Shown piece by piece: positions 1 through 12,627 of a stretch of DNA of 64,000 nt. The notes below the pieces were generated by a model. That model was not told the origin of the DNA, made no database searches, and saw only the letters and a program-made list of their open reading frames with translations. A program made the translations under genes and the position numbers. The number at the start of each line of letters is the position of its first letter. Positions within the stretch are counted from its first letter, which is position 1. Origin of the DNA: Ischnura elegans (taxonomy: Eukaryota; Arthropoda; Insecta; Odonata; Coenagrionidae); NCBI RefSeq assembly GCF_921293095.1, contig NC_060259.1:5580001-5644000 (forward strand), in the 5' to 3' direction.

Positions 1-9
1 TTATCTTAG

Positions 10-345
10 ACAATAGAAAGAAATGCGATTAGAGGTATTGATTATCTTAATGGAAACAGTCATGACCAACTGGTAGTTTGTGTTCATGGCAGTCTTTTAC
101 ATACAAATCAAGAAGGTTAAAATGGTCCCGCTTCAGCAAAAGAGATAGAACAGGCCACAAAGATTGTTGTAACGTGTAAAGTTAATAGAGAGGAACTTTG
201 CCTCACTTTTTATGTCAAAACAAACATTTCACTAAAACATGTATCTAGTTTATGGCTGATTTTCTTAGATAAAGATGTAAAAGTAGAAAACACACATTTT
301 AGAGCCAAAGGTATTTATGGGGATTATCTATGTAGAGAATTTAGA
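10..345 (+). pseudogene. Unrecognised degraded coding-like fragment
   Basis: The frame starting at base 1 stays open from base 10 to a TGA at 346-348 except for one TAA at 118-120. The last 75 codons are uninterrupted and have a protein-like composition (for example QATKIVVTCKV and EELCLTFYVK). A shifted frame after 349 also reads coding-like (NIQVNVTWENFW). I do not recognise the family. The stop and the shift suggest an old gene copy or the broken end of a gene lying left of the window. It could also be chance, since base composition here is AT-rich. Confidence 0.25.
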
Positions 346-653
346 TGATGCAAAAAATATCCAAGTGAATGTAACATGGGAAAATTTTTGGTGAATTACA
401 TTTCGTGGACACTTACATTAAGAAACCACTCTCTACAGATGATGTATTTATATCAATTTTGATGGTAAATATTCATTCCTCAAGACTTCTCCATTGGAAG
501 TTTACCCTTCTGCAATAGCTTACAATAATTTGATCAAAAATTGTATTTTGTGCAATCAATAGTTGTAGATATAAACACCTATGTAGAAATTAATTATCAC
601 AAAACACACTGCTCTTCCATGCAGCATATGTTTTCAAAACAGGACAATTTTGG

Positions 654-896
654 TCAGGAGTACTGGCCGACGAGAAAATATCTGCATAGCAATTGAGCCT
701 CATTGAGCTGAGACTAGGAAAACAGATAAATGTAAATACAATCTGGTAATTTCTCGTATTTAAAGCCAAAAACTTTACCTGAAACAGGAATACCTCTAGT
801 TCACACAGAGAACAAGGAGTAAAAGAAATTCCTGCCACCATAAAATATTCTATTAACATAGCTAAGTTCATTGTTGACTTCATAATAGTGGCAGTT
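654..896 (-). CDS. Candidate pair of terminal exons, unknown protein
   Basis: On the minus strand a pyrimidine-rich tract ending in CAG (AG at 898-897) opens a 118-nt exon, 896 to 779, followed by a CAG/GTAAAG donor. A second good acceptor (TTTTCCTAG, AG at 715-714) opens 713 to 654, which ends in TGA. Joined, both exons read in one phase with no stop, giving about 58 residues: a hydrophobic stretch around NLAMLIEYFMVAG, then CELEVFLFQ and SQLNEAQLLCRYFLVG. The family is not recognised. Phase agreement across two plausible splice sites is the only support; no upstream exon was identified. Confidence 0.28.
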
Positions 897-3394
897 CTGG
901 GAGTGAAAAATAACACTACCAAGCAAAGGTTGTCGTTGGTACCATCAAGTGAACGTTTTGGCAGGATTCAGAAATAGGATGGGGGTTGAGGTGCAGAGAA
1001 ATTATGTAATATCGTAATATCTTCAGTAATAAATAACTATCAAAGACATTTTTGTCTTCACTATAAAAGCATATTACATTTACTGAACTACCTGAGTTAC
1101 TAGCGGTCATAGAACAAACTATGAGCCGAAGTTAAACTTTCTAATAAATGCATAGACCTTAACCTTCATGAAAATGAGTTTTGAGGTGACTCCAAATGCG
1201 TGGAAATATTTCCTACCCCTTTTAAATAAAACATATTAATAATTTATAATAAACATTTCCATCATATTATCAATGAAAATAAGTGAATAATTCACAAAAG
1301 TTACAAAAAAATAGAAGAAATATACGATAAGCCAAAATGACATATCATTGGTAGTCCAAACATGCGGTCATTCTCGTATTAATGGTCAGAATTTTCACTA
1401 ACCCTTCCAGTACTGTAACCATGTTAATTCATGAATTCAATGTCAAACAGCCAATAAAAACAATAGCATTCTACATTTAACTCATCACTAATGCAGCAAT
1501 GGTGGTGGCTGGCAGCTGGCCATTAGGATTGGTTCCCATGCAATTAAGAATTTGTGAAAACAACTTCTATTTTGAAAACGAAGTGGGAGTATTAGAGGCC
1601 TCTGAAAGACAAACATTCATTTCCAGCAAAGAAAAACAGATCCCTGAATCAAGATTTGAGACTCTGACTGGGAATAACTGAACACTTCATCGAAACATTT
1701 TGTGGGCATAGACACACATGACCCCAACTTCTGACACAGAAAAGACTTCCCAACCAGAAAACAAGCATGGTAACAAAGGAAATTTAAACAAATTTCTTGG
1801 AAAGCTATGGCTGTCAAAGGAACTTGAGGATTAGCCCACAAAAGAAGCTTTTAAAAAAAAAAAACAAGAAAGGAGCTACAGCTGATTACGAGGTGGAATC
1901 GCAGACAGAGAAACATATGTAATTCACTGGTACCTCATGGCAGCAACTGACAACAGATGATAGATACATTTCCAAACTCAGGCATACACAAGCGGAACTT
2001 AAGTAAGATGAAGACAAACATTGTTGAATTCTCTCCATTCCAAGATGCAAGTAACCACTCTTGTTTTATATGATCCAGGGTGAAATGAATTAATGATTGA
2101 TAAAGAGATTAATAAAATGACAAGTTTTTGATTTTCATTTGTAACAAATCAATGAAATATGCCATCTTATTTCTAATGTGCGTCCATTTAAAGTTGTCTC
2201 CTAACTCAGGCCTCCATATAACAGACACCTATTCATTGCAATTATTATTTTGTGGATAATTCAAAGTGGATAAAGATATATTTTTCAAAAATACATCACC
2301 ATTCAGCTGAGGTAAAATCAAGGCAATAGACATTTGTTTAAACTTACTTTGAAGGAATGTTTCCTAATAGTTGTCCATCCTATGTTAAGAATAAGGAATG
2401 AAGCCATGGGGACACTATAATCCATAGTAAGAGTGGGTGCAGCCACACCAGTCCCAGTAAGATCAACAAATTCAAGAGTTCACACTAAGGTAGCAAAAAT
2501 TCCTTAAGTGTGATGCACTTGTCTCCAAGTGGCAAGCAGAAGGAACATGGGGTTGGCACAATTACTGGACCAAAAAAGCCCTGGGGAAAAGGAGGCAGCT
2601 TCCAAACCACCAATCAGCTGAAGCTGTAGCAAGAGAGGGAGTCATTATCCACAGACATTTGAGAGAGAGAGTCTTAAGGGAACCCCCTCCTAATGAATCC
2701 CCCCCTCCAAAAATTCTACCTCTCCAAATGAGCCCCTAAAATGTTTTCCCACTACTGCCCACAAATATAGCCTTCCACACACTCTTAACCGAAATGGTAT
2801 TGTGAGATCACCCTTATCGTTACAAAATGCATCACATTATCATTGGCAGTGGTTTAAATTTTCTGACATTGCTTGATAATACCAAGATAAAATTAATGGA
2901 ATCTTCTGATCAAATAAGGACATTGTTTAGAGAAGGAAATAATGCCAAGCAATACACAAAACTGCAAAGTTACTATCAGAAACAGCAACAAAAATATCTT
3001 GATTGTTTGAATCAATAACTATTTACTAATTAATGGAGCACTAATAAGTAAAGTTCTAAGTTATTAAACCACTATAAGTGTTCACTTAAGAGAAAAGGAA
3101 CTGAACCATAAAATATCATGACAAAATATAGGCATTGGTGACTCAATCATAGACGAATCATCAAACAGTGCTCCACATTTCCTCATATATTGATCGCTTT
3201 GAATCATCCATCTTTAATTTCGAATACCCTCAATGAAGCACCCATCAATATTATTATAAACCTCTCTGTCACACATTATCTTCTACCAGAAACCCAGCCA
3301 ACTGTCCTAAAAGCAATGGTAATACTACAAGCCAGCATGATGAATCTGACCCATGCTGACAATTCTCCCACCCTTTGGATATACGAAACCATCA
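897..3394. other. No gene recognised
   Basis: AT-rich single-copy-looking sequence. Small open frames (1499-1681 plus, 1617-1841 minus, 2827-3018 plus, 3190-3432 plus) show no family signature. A purine-rich patch with GAGAGA runs lies near 2660-2675. No terminal repeats or target duplications were found. Confidence 0.5.
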
Positions 3395-3798
3395 TCAAAA
3401 TCGAAATCCCAAAGGAAGAAGGCATTGGATAGATGTGACCAATACTTGGCCATGAATATCTGATGGCTTGGATAAATATATTTTTACATCATCACCAAAT
3501 TCATAAATGAACTGCCGACATATGCCACAAGGGGAGACATAATCTGGTCGGTCGCTCATCTCAGCAGCAACAGCAACGGCTTTAACCCGTCGTCTTCCTT
3601 CCGTTATTCCTTTAGCTAGAGCCGTTCTCTCAGCACAGATGCAATTTCCATAAGATGAGTTTTCAATATTAGAACCAATATGTATTTCCTCCGAATCATC
3701 CCAAATTACAGCTGCTCCAACAGCAAATTTGCTGAATGGGCAATAAGCATATTTTCTCGCAGAGTTGGCTGCTACTATCAGCTCCCTTCCAGTTTTGT
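3395..3798 (-). CDS. CDA: Cytidine deaminase, 3' catalytic exon
   Basis: Encodes nearly the whole catalytic core of a small zinc-dependent cytidine deaminase, the pyrimidine-salvage enzyme that converts cytidine or deoxycytidine to uridine or deoxyuridine, normally a cytosolic homotetramer. The reading frame shows AYCPFSKFAVGAA (substrate-side N-terminal motif), SNIENSSYGNCICAERTA (zinc Cys and catalytic Glu in CAE) and SPCGICRQ (the two other zinc cysteines), then YLSKP and LLPLGF before tandem TGA stops. A strong acceptor on the minus strand (TTTATTTGCTTCAG, AG at 3800-3799) sits just before DKTGRELI, so the exon starts at 3798 with one codon base supplied upstream. About 134 codons match most of a family length near 145. 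The short N-terminal exon was not located. No stop or frameshift is present, so this looks like a working host gene. Confidence 0.85.
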
Positions 3799-4302
3799 CT
3801 GAAGCAAATAAAGACTTGGCATTAATGAAAAATTGAGGATGGATATCATTACAAGTTAAAAAATAGTGATGGAAGCAATTTATTTTGATTGGCCTGGTTA
3901 AACAATACATCAACTTTTGTGATTTAAGGCTGGTTCACAGAAAAAAATTAGCAATTCATGATCACACTCATCACGGAGCACACTTAGCATGAGATTGCAG
4001 AAGGCCACGCACCAATAGCAGTGCAGCATTCATAGACAAAATGAGCACCTCGTGAAATTAACGTCATGGGGTTTGGTCGATTTTGGAATAACAGAAAAAA
4101 TAGCTTGAAAATTTTGAATTCGTAATTTTGAAGTCACTTTTTCCAACCCTATTTACCCATGTTTGGTTAGTTCTAACCATGAATTGTGGAAAAAGAACAC
4201 TCAGATTGAAAAATAATGCGGATATAGTATGGAATTGAGAAGTAATCTCAGGAAAAGAAATCAATGTGAATAAGAAACAGCTCCATTCAATTTTAATCTT
4301 TA
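3799..4302. other. Upstream of the deaminase exon, presumed intron
   Basis: The open frame continues past the acceptor to 3913 but loses deaminase similarity there, as expected for intron. No first exon with start codon and donor could be assigned before element A begins at 4303. If the gene is intact, its 5' exon lies right of or beyond element A. Confidence 0.4.
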
Positions 4303-4580
4303 CCCAGCAAGGAAAAACTGATTTCCATCAGATTTAACACTGATTTCCAACAGGTTTGACGCACTGATTTCCTTCTCCTTTGAATCTGTTTTGAAAATTG
4401 AAACAGCTGGAAATCAGTAGGAGGACAGTGGGAAATCAGTTGTGAAGGTCCAACATGGCGGCTGTTTTCCTACTCATTTCCATGAATGTGGTTTGACTCT
4501 GGTTTCCACTGTTCAACAGATTTGAATCCGGTTTCCCCGTTTAAGCTTTTTCGAATCTGTTTTCCACCTTCATACCTATC
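4303..4580 (+). repeat. Left inverted-end array of element A
   Basis: Degenerate repeats of GATTTCCA, GAATCTG and GGAAATCAG words in both orientations, spaced about 15-30 bases. It includes ATGGCGGC at about 4455-4462. The mirror array is at 9560-9877. Confidence 0.65.
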
Positions 4581-4670
4581 TGAATCTTGTTTGCGACTCG
4601 ATTCTCACCTCCTATGACCTGCTGATGCATAAGTTAACTTCGGATACATGAGTTAACTGCTGATACCCGA

Positions 4671-4692
4671 GGCGGAAATAATTATTTCCGCC
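4671..4692. repeat. Perfect 22-bp palindrome in element A
   Basis: GGCGGAAATA joined directly to ATTATTTCCGCC reads identically on both strands. Two GAGTTAAC/AGTTAAC copies lie just upstream. It may be a protein-binding site or hairpin; function unknown. Confidence 0.6.
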
Positions 4693-6647
4693 AGGTCCAA
4701 GTTTCGCAGAGCTGCACTCAACCAACGTTTCTAACTTCACATGCTACATCTCTATCATTAATCTGGATGTAGACTCAGCTGAAAAAAGATGACAAAATAC
4801 AGCCTAACAAAATGAACTTCATGTAAGTCTCCCACCACAACAAAATAACACAGGCTCTATTAACGTATTTATTAAGAATGCACAAACTCTGTTGGAAGTA
4901 CATATTCAATTGAAAATACATAGTCATCTAATTTGGTAAACTTCTGCGGCAGAATACACTTAAAATCTCAATTTCATGCGTTAGAAATAATTTAGGGAAA
5001 CACAGAATTTACAGATGAAATCTCATTAGAAGGAGAGTTAGACAAACTAGTTGTGCTTTTTGTAATTGTTTATCAGTTCTTGAAAAGTCATCGAAAGGCA
5101 AAAGTTTTGCCAAGAGTAACAGAACAGTCACTGCACCAGAACAACAACAACTTGCATCAGATTCCACAATCTTGAATAGGGTTGTTCAAGCCTATCAGAA
5201 CGGTCTAAAAAAACGAATGTATATCACTTCTGATGTAATTTAATTTTGATTGGGATGAATGACAGATGCGTTGAAAAAGTAATGATGGAATTATTAGCAA
5301 TCAAAATTCGAACAATTTTAAACGCCGCCAAAAACGGTCGGCCATCTTGAAATAGAGGTGATGACGAAACAAGCCTGTACGGCTGGCCTGTGCCCTCGAT
5401 CGCTCGATGCCAAGCTGAGCACTCTGCATGCCGACTGGACATTTGCCAAGGTTATTCCTTATTTTGAAATGGCCTATGTTGTGCATGAAGCTTCCGGATG
5501 GATCAAGGCGACATAAAATCCATTATTCAAGTTAGGCAGGCAACGTATGTAATGTAATTGTTGACAGGAATTGAAAGTTTTGTATAGCTGCATTTGCAAG
5601 GAAACTACCTACGTGCAGTGAACTTTCATTTTGCCGCTAGTGCAAGTGAACAAAATTTGTGCCCTTAATGTACCCCTGAGTGAATTGATTGCATTTAGAC
5701 GATGAAGTAAAGAGTGAAGCGACAAGTGAAGTGAGTTGTGAATGTAACATCTTCGACGAAATTATTTATTTTTTCCATGCTGGTTCAATCAACCCTATAC
5801 ATTTCGATCTAAGGTATCTAACTATTGCGAAGGATATGTTTCATATTTGAGCTAGTTGTACTTAGAGGATACATCGAACGTATATTAATTTTCATTCGTT
5901 TGTTCGCCTCTAAGTTCTGTTTGATTTTATTACCTATTGCCAATTCATTTGGAGCATTCGTCAGTGTTTACATTTCACGAAATTCGTTGCGCTGTTGTTT
6001 GTTTTGGTCATATTTTGGTTACGGTAATAGTGAAAGTGAAATTCGAAGTTTTTTGATGTTACAGTAACTGGTTTAGCTAGTTTAATAATTTGTTTCAGCC
6101 TATTCATTTCATTGTCTTCGTAATGTCAATGTAAAATAACGTAAACTGATTCTAAGTCGTTAGTGATGAGTGGTAAGTGAGGTGTGGACAATCCTTACGA
6201 ACTTCAAGGAGTGCAAATTCTTTTGTGTGTGCAGAGTGATTGGAAAACCGATTGTCATGTTTTATTAGTGTTACATAATAGTGTTTTATATTTATTGTGA
6301 GCCAAGTTTTTTATTGAATCAGTTGATTTGGAATATACTGATTATACGTATCAAAAAGACAGCTCGTGAAATGTGTGCGTTGTAGTGCCATTTGTGATAT
6401 GATGAGCAATAAATATGTACAAGTAAGGGTAATTTTGCTTATTATTACTCTTATTAAAGGATAAATTTGGATTTTCTTTAAACACTGATCTGGCGGCAGA
6501 CGCTGGAGATCTTTAAAAAAAAGTAGAATAACCCTGCTGAGCCACTTCAAACACTGCAGTAGGGCATCTACAGGCTTGTGACGTCACACACCAATTCAAG
6601 ATGGAAGTAGGGCTTTTTGGCGTAACGTAAAATTTGTCACTGTTTAA

Positions 6648-8516
6648 GGGTGCGATTCATAGACGGCACTTTAGGCTAAAGTATACTTTAGCCGGGCTAA
6701 AGTCTGCTTTTTCCGTTTCATAAACGCACTTTAGAGGAAAAATGGCCGAATCGTCACTTTACCGTAAAGTGCCCAACCGGAGCTCACTTTAGGGCTAAAG
6801 TGTCCTTTACGGATGAATAAATATGGCTGCACCGGCTGTTATTGAAGTTGAAATATGAAGATATTTGGGTTACGGAAATGAATATGAACTAATTTTTTGG
6901 TGAGAACACAGCAGCAAACTGGCGCGTTTCAAGAAATAACCAGACAAGTAATATATGTCTTTTCCCTGAATATATATCGAGTCGGTATTGATGGAGATGA
7001 CCCAATTCTTATATTTTGAAGTTTAACTCTATCGGTCGTGTGATAATTACAACACAGTAAGTGGTTGAACAGGTTGGCATAATTTATGTTGATTTTATAT
7101 ACAAGTTAATTGTTAAGTTCTTAGGTTTTTTATACGTTCATATTCTAGAATTTTCCTTAAAGATACTTGAATATGATAGCAAAATTCTGTTTATGCATTG
7201 GCGTCAATAGCCTTCGTAAACAAAGACTTGATTTTCATATCGTTTGGCCAGCCAAATACTAGTTTCTACACCTTGTATTGCATTTTAAGCGTTTTCATTC
7301 AATATTTGCTTAATGTACTCTTTCCGTATGCCTCCATATCACGCTTAACATGTTTCTGTGATTGTGAAACTAGAGTCGAGTTTCTGTTTCGTTTTTCGAC
7401 ATATGCATGTTTACAATGATGATATAAGATCTCGTCATGAAAGGCAGCAATAAAAAGTAAAACGTACTTTCCTTCATAGCCATATTATCAGCAGCAAAGC
7501 AATGTTTCCTCGAGGATGTAGGATTGTTATGAAATGTTATTTACACAGCATCACAGACTTCACTGACATTTTCTACTGCAAAATTCGTGAATGGATACTC
7601 GGGTTAGGTATTCACATATGTCGAGGCATCTTTTAAAGTAGACAAAGAGATATTTATTGATATAAGTCCATTCTCACATTAAACATGTTTCATTGCGTGG
7701 CCATTCATTCATTGGTTTTGATGATATAGATATTCTTGACTGTACATTCTCGTCCATTTCTCTAGAATATATAACCCCTTAGGTCAACATTCCAAGAATT
7801 AAAATATTGGTAAGCACAAAAGAATTCAACAAACACCCATACCTCATTCAAAATACGCGTCCAACTGAGACAACCACTGATCGGTAAATCTTCAAATTAA
7901 TTGGTAGTTTCAAGTTAACGCGAGAGAATTTCACTATTTCACCCACCTTCAATGAACGTACACCATCAAACTTCGACTAACATGTAGTCCAAACAACCGA
8001 ATGCAGTTAATCATAGAAAATGATCATAAAATGACGTGAAAATATCAGCATTTGAATATTTACTTCGCTGGGAACATCGAAGGGCATTACCAATACACGA
8101 AGCTAATTAAAAGTGAGCTTTTATTCAGCCAACTCAGTCATTAACGTACAAAAAGCTAGTGGGGAAAAGCTTTCAATGACGCAGTATTCATTTACATTTG
8201 CTCATAATATGAGAAAACGAGAAAATACAGCTTAATAAATCTTAGCAAAATACAACACGAAAACCCAGTCGCCAGAAACATGTAAACAAGTACGCATTTA
8301 ATATCGTGTGTCATCTTTTTCTTCACTTTTTCGCAGCGTTCATTGCCAACACTCAAAAATTTCAATGCATGATCGAGACTTTAGGAGCTAAAGTTCCACT
8401 TTATAAAGTGAGATCCTTGGGACGACTCTGAAACGAAATTTAGCTAAAGTCTCACTTTACCGTAAAGAGAGACTTTGTAAAGTGAGCAATTTCAGTGTCG
8501 TCTATGAATCGCACCC
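6648..8516. mobile_element. Non-autonomous PIF/Harbinger-like element nested in A
   Basis: The ends are inverted copies: left GGGTGCGATTCATAGACG and, at right, its reverse complement ending in CCC, with one mismatch over about 24 bases. The element is flanked by a 3-bp direct repeat TAA (6645-6647 and 8517-8519), the target size typical of PIF/Harbinger. Subterminal regions are crowded with ACTTTA and TAAAGT words in alternating orientation, which could fold into hairpins or bind transposase. No transposase frame is visible in the 1.87 kb, so it would depend on a partner. Confidence 0.72.
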
Positions 8517-9559
8517 TAAAGCCTTCTCTAAACATGTACAATGAAGAAAATAGCATAATATTATTGTCATTGCTCCTTCTGAAGCACGATCTTTCGATTT
8601 CTTAAATAAAAAAAATATGGTGAACAACCCTATTATCGAGGAGCACAAATTTTTCCGTGATAAACAGAAAAATCACTACACTAGAAAATATTTCAGATGC
8701 CTTTACGAAAGAAAGACTTCTTTACGTGACTTATGAAAATAATTCTGGTTCAGAATTAAGCCAACGATATCTGTATGTTGCACTACAGAAACTTTCCATT
8801 AATGTTTAAATACATGAACACGGTCGTTTCACTTAGCACAAACAAACCAGCAAGATACACAATACTCTGAAAATCCTGGTAGGTTCTCTTCGGCGACGTA
8901 ACGCAAGTACATATTATACATATTGTACACAAAAATATTAGTAATCGCTCAAAATCTGTTGACACAAGATAAATTATTCAATGAAAACACAAAAGATCGA
9001 AATCACATCAGGCTTCCACTGTCGCTTGAAGACTGAAGAGATGCACGAATGGCTTAATTCAACGCTGCGGGAATTTAGCACTGGTTAAATAATACTGATA
9101 TGATTATTTTTTCTCCACGCCCTATTACTTTAGCACAAAACAGAACCACAAGCACGTAAACATTCAGAACCAAAGTTCAGAACGGAATCGGCGTATCGGC
9201 GTTGCTACTTTGGTTTGCTATCTTTTGTAGTTAGGTGGCAGCACTATGCCCGCTATATTTTTTTAAAAGGCGAAGTCGCAAAGTGAGGTTTAAACGTGCT
9301 TAAGCCGTATTAGCCACTTAAATTGCATGCCCGGTGAGCTCCAGCAGGTGAAATGATGCACAATACAAAATGTGGATGATGTACAGTAAATTTTTTTCAT
9401 CACCCGTGAATTTTTGCAAGACGGCAAGGTACATATTTCCTCTACGTCATTATTTTATTTCTGACCATGATTTTGAACTAATTATACTCATTGACACCTC
9501 AGAAGAAGTAATTTTCCAATCAACGCAGTCGTAAAGCCTGTGTGAGATAGGTTTTTATA

Positions 9560-9877
9560 AGACACTCATTACAAGAGAATTTCAAATTCATTCTACAATT
9601 CAACTCTGTTGGAAAGCACTTGTGGAAAACTCTTTCAAGCCAATAAATAAGGAAAAGAGTTTCAAATGACATTCAAGTCAGTGTCAATACAGTCCATGTG
9701 GAAGACGGCTGGAAACCAGTTACAATGGAAATGAGATTCAAATCACTTCCTTCCATTTCCTGTCCGCTGGAAACCAGTGGAAATCAGTGTCAAGACAGAG
9801 TCAAATCAGATTTTAAGGATTCAGATCAGATTCAAATGAGGTTCAAAACTGTTGGAAATCAGTTTTTCTTTCCTGGG
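9560..9877 (-). repeat. Right inverted-end array of element A
   Basis: Mirror of the array at 4303-4580: repeated GGAAATCAG, GGAAACCAG, TTCAAATGA and CAAATCAGA words. A 60-codon open frame across it is a by-product of the repeats. Confidence 0.62.
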
Positions 9878-10354
9878 TATGGGCTGTAGTTATAGTGCTG
9901 TTCTGGTTCTGCAGAGGAATGATAGCAGGGTTCCCACTCTACCTGAACAATGAAATTCACGGCTTTTTCCAGGTTTTCACGGTTATTTTTCAGGTTTTCA
10001 CGTTTTTTTCCCAGGTTTTCACGGTCTCAATTTCGCTAAATTCACGGTACGTTAATAAGCCAACAATAAGAAAATCACTGGCCGTATATCAACAGAAAAT
10101 TAACGTACGCGACAAACGCCGTGAATGTTAACGCCGCAATGAAAAGTGATATCTGTTATGACGTGATCTATCGTTTGCAAAATTCAGGGCCGATTAACGG
10201 ACCAGCCCAACCGCGCTCTTGCCTGGACGCCGAATACCCTTCGGACCTTCTTCCGTCCGGACACCCGAGGTCCTTTTTTAATTCCTCGCCGAGAGATTGT
10301 TTTTTGCGCACGTTGTTATTACTGCACACTAACCAAATTTCCCCCACCCCAATA

Positions 10355-10474
10355 TTTCTTATTTAACGGAAAATATTTTATTTAAATTGTTTATAGAATA
10401 TAATAAGTTGATTCTTTCTTATTTAACGGAAAATATTTTATGAAAATTGTTTATAGAACATAATAAATCGAAAA
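10355..10474 (+). repeat. 60-bp tandem duplication
   Basis: Two adjacent copies with a period of exactly 60, each starting TTTCTTATTTAACGG, with a few substitutions between them. Confidence 0.75.
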
Positions 10475-12046
10475 ACAATTTCATACACCGTATTAGCACA
10501 AATCTAAGACGAACACGATTAAGACTACCCTCCTTTTTTGAAACTCCACTACACTAGGGGAAAATTTTTTTTTCCTAATAACGATACGATTATAAAATGA
10601 ATGCGGAAAAACGATCAATGCTTTATTTTTTGGTAGGTTGCCTATGTCCCAGGAAACGCAGGATTTTGGCGAGTAATTAAGATATTCATTTAAGGTTTCA
10701 AACAATATTTTAGATGATAACAGGAATAGTAGTACTTTATCAAGACACATAGGTCATATTGTTGATTCGACCCATATCTCTTTCAAAATTCTGAAGGAAA
10801 ACGCCACCTCACTAAAAAAATGTTTGCTCTCCACTCGGCATTTACACTACCATTATGGATTTCAGTCTGATGTAAAAACTCTTATCCATCAAACACCATT
10901 TCCAGTACACGTATTCACGAGAGCAATGTGCATGTTGTGCCTAAAACAACCGCATTCGCCGGCGCAGTGACTGGTTGTGAGATGGATGACGAAGGCCAAA
11001 AATAGTCTATTACTTGAATTGTTCCTGTCTAATGAATATATTTTTAATATAATTGAGGTAGTGTGTAAAGCGTGAACAATGTTGCGTTAATCGTCAGTGG
11101 CACGCCCACTTGGATCTTCGCCTTCATATCTCTACTTGCTTTCTCCAGGTAGCTCACTCTACCCCCATCCCTACCGTCATGTGCTAGCGGACAACCCAAG
11201 GCGCTCTGCAATATTCACGCGCACCATATATGACTGCGCCATGAAATTTTTTACCCTAAAGATACCCATTCTTTTCTAACTATCGTAGCGCCAGATGAGC
11301 AGATGAATTCGGATTGTTAGTAGGGAGAAACAAAAATCCTGAGAAGATATCCCTCTTCGTCAGTAACTCTGACAAGTGAGACTTATAGTATAGCTCGTAA
11401 ATTGATAACTGATAACAACCTGACATCATGTTTTCGGAACAAAATGCAGAATTAGCTGCCGAGAAGCTCAGCTACAAGGATATCGCGTTTCGCCAAAAAT
11501 CACCATCGTATTTTTCCATCTATCTCCTTGCTTAAAATACGTCGTGTTTGGTCTCGTTTTTTTTAATTACGTGCAAATTACTAACATTTCAATCTAATAA
11601 AAGCATAATAGCAATTGCTGAATATCATTGTTAGATACCTTTTGGGCTAATAGGTGACACATGCAGCAGTTGACCTCCAGGAACTTGGAACCTTGAAGGA
11701 GTTAGGCTGAAAAAGGTCAGCAGGTGAGAAGAGGGGGGAGCGCGGAACACGTTTCTATTGTTCTCGCGTAACTCGATATTTTTTTCGAAGCTAAGGTCTT
11801 CGTAATACGATCGCTGCGCGAGCTGGAACATTTTTTTTTATTTTGAAGAAGAGGAAAGCGTCAGAAAGGGGGAGGCGAATGCGAATGGAGGGGGATAACG
11901 AATCTTGGGAAATGCGCTAATGTTACTTTCCCATGGCACTGAGCTTCTTCCAATGGTAGTTTCATCTCTTGGGGAAGATTCCAACTAGGTGCTGGTCGTC
12001 ATTAGCCATAAATGACACATTGTATTTATTTCGTCTCATTTTCGTC

Positions 12047-12226
12047 AAACGATGGATGCGGGAAAGTTATGCGTCGGAACCGCGATCTTCAAACGATCAA
12101 TGCGAGAAACGATACTTCGGGGAACGATAGATGCGGGAAAAAATTACATTGTCTATAAGGAACTTTATTTGGGACCAGAAACGGCGAACGATCAATGCGG
12201 GAACGATAGATCGAGGTTCCACTGTA
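12047..12226 (+). repeat. Short-word repeats ending in a pogo-like terminus
   Basis: AACGAT followed by variants of GATGCGGGAA recurs about five times, then the stretch ends in CGAGGTTCCACTG followed by TA. That terminus equals the right end of the pogo-like copies at 25509-27073 and 37763-39418. A matching left end was not found, so this is probably a truncated relative. Confidence 0.38.
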
Positions 12227-12417
12227 TAACTTTTCTTTTGAAAGCGGCAGTGTAATGACTTACTTTTCTCTGCTATCGTAATACTCTGAAACCAAAACTG
12301 AATCGATCTTTCTAATCAGAGGCAAATCATGTTCCCTTCATACCGTTGCTCTGGGAAAAATGGAACGACTTTGTAGCAGTTTAAATCGCGACGGCATTGA
12401 GGCTTTAACGTTACAAT

Positions 12418-12627
12418 CACAGGCGGATCTAGTGAAGGACACGGGGGCACATACCCCCCCAGACACTTAAAAAATATGCAAGATTTTGAATACGGTCACA
12501 TTATCATTGCGCTAGTTTTGTATCATGAGGTATCCTTGTGCCCCCCCCCCCCCCCAGAACAAAATCCTGGATACGGCTTTGCTTGGGCTCCCCCACTCCC
12601 CAGAAAGAAATCCTGGATCCGCCTCTG
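12418..12627. mobile_element. hAT-type MITE, 210 bp
   Basis: Inverted ends CACAGGCGGATCTAG and CAGAGGCGGATCCAG (right end, reverse complement). The 8-bp flanks GTTACAAT (12410-12417) and GTTAAAAT (12628-12635) match at 7 of 8 positions. The interior has runs of G and C, including a 15-base C run. No coding content. Confidence 0.7.

Larger units (their letters stand above)
4303..9877. mobile_element. Element A: DNA-transposon-like, repeat-array inverted ends
   Basis: The outer 25 bases of the two ends are inverted copies matching at 23 positions: CCCAGCAAGGAAAAACTG at left and CCCAGGAAAGAAAAACTG at right (reverse complement), both running on into ATTTCCA. TA lies directly outside each end (4301-4302 and 9878-9879). 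Inward, both ends continue for roughly 270-320 bases as degenerate repeats of words such as CTGATTTCCA and TTTGAATCTG. The 5.6 kb body holds a nested PIF/Harbinger-like element and no recognisable transposase, so it is probably non-autonomous or decayed. The same plan recurs in elements B, C, D and F. Superfamily not assigned. Confidence 0.7.

Noticed and set aside
4303..4580. CRISPR-like or satellite array
   Set aside because: Repeats are degenerate, occur in both orientations, have no constant spacer length, and mirror the other end of the element; eukaryotic context.
5224..5486. Overlapping minus frames (72 and 61 codons) in element A
   Set aside because: No homology visible; they share an ATGGCC start region that may be a promoter motif instead.
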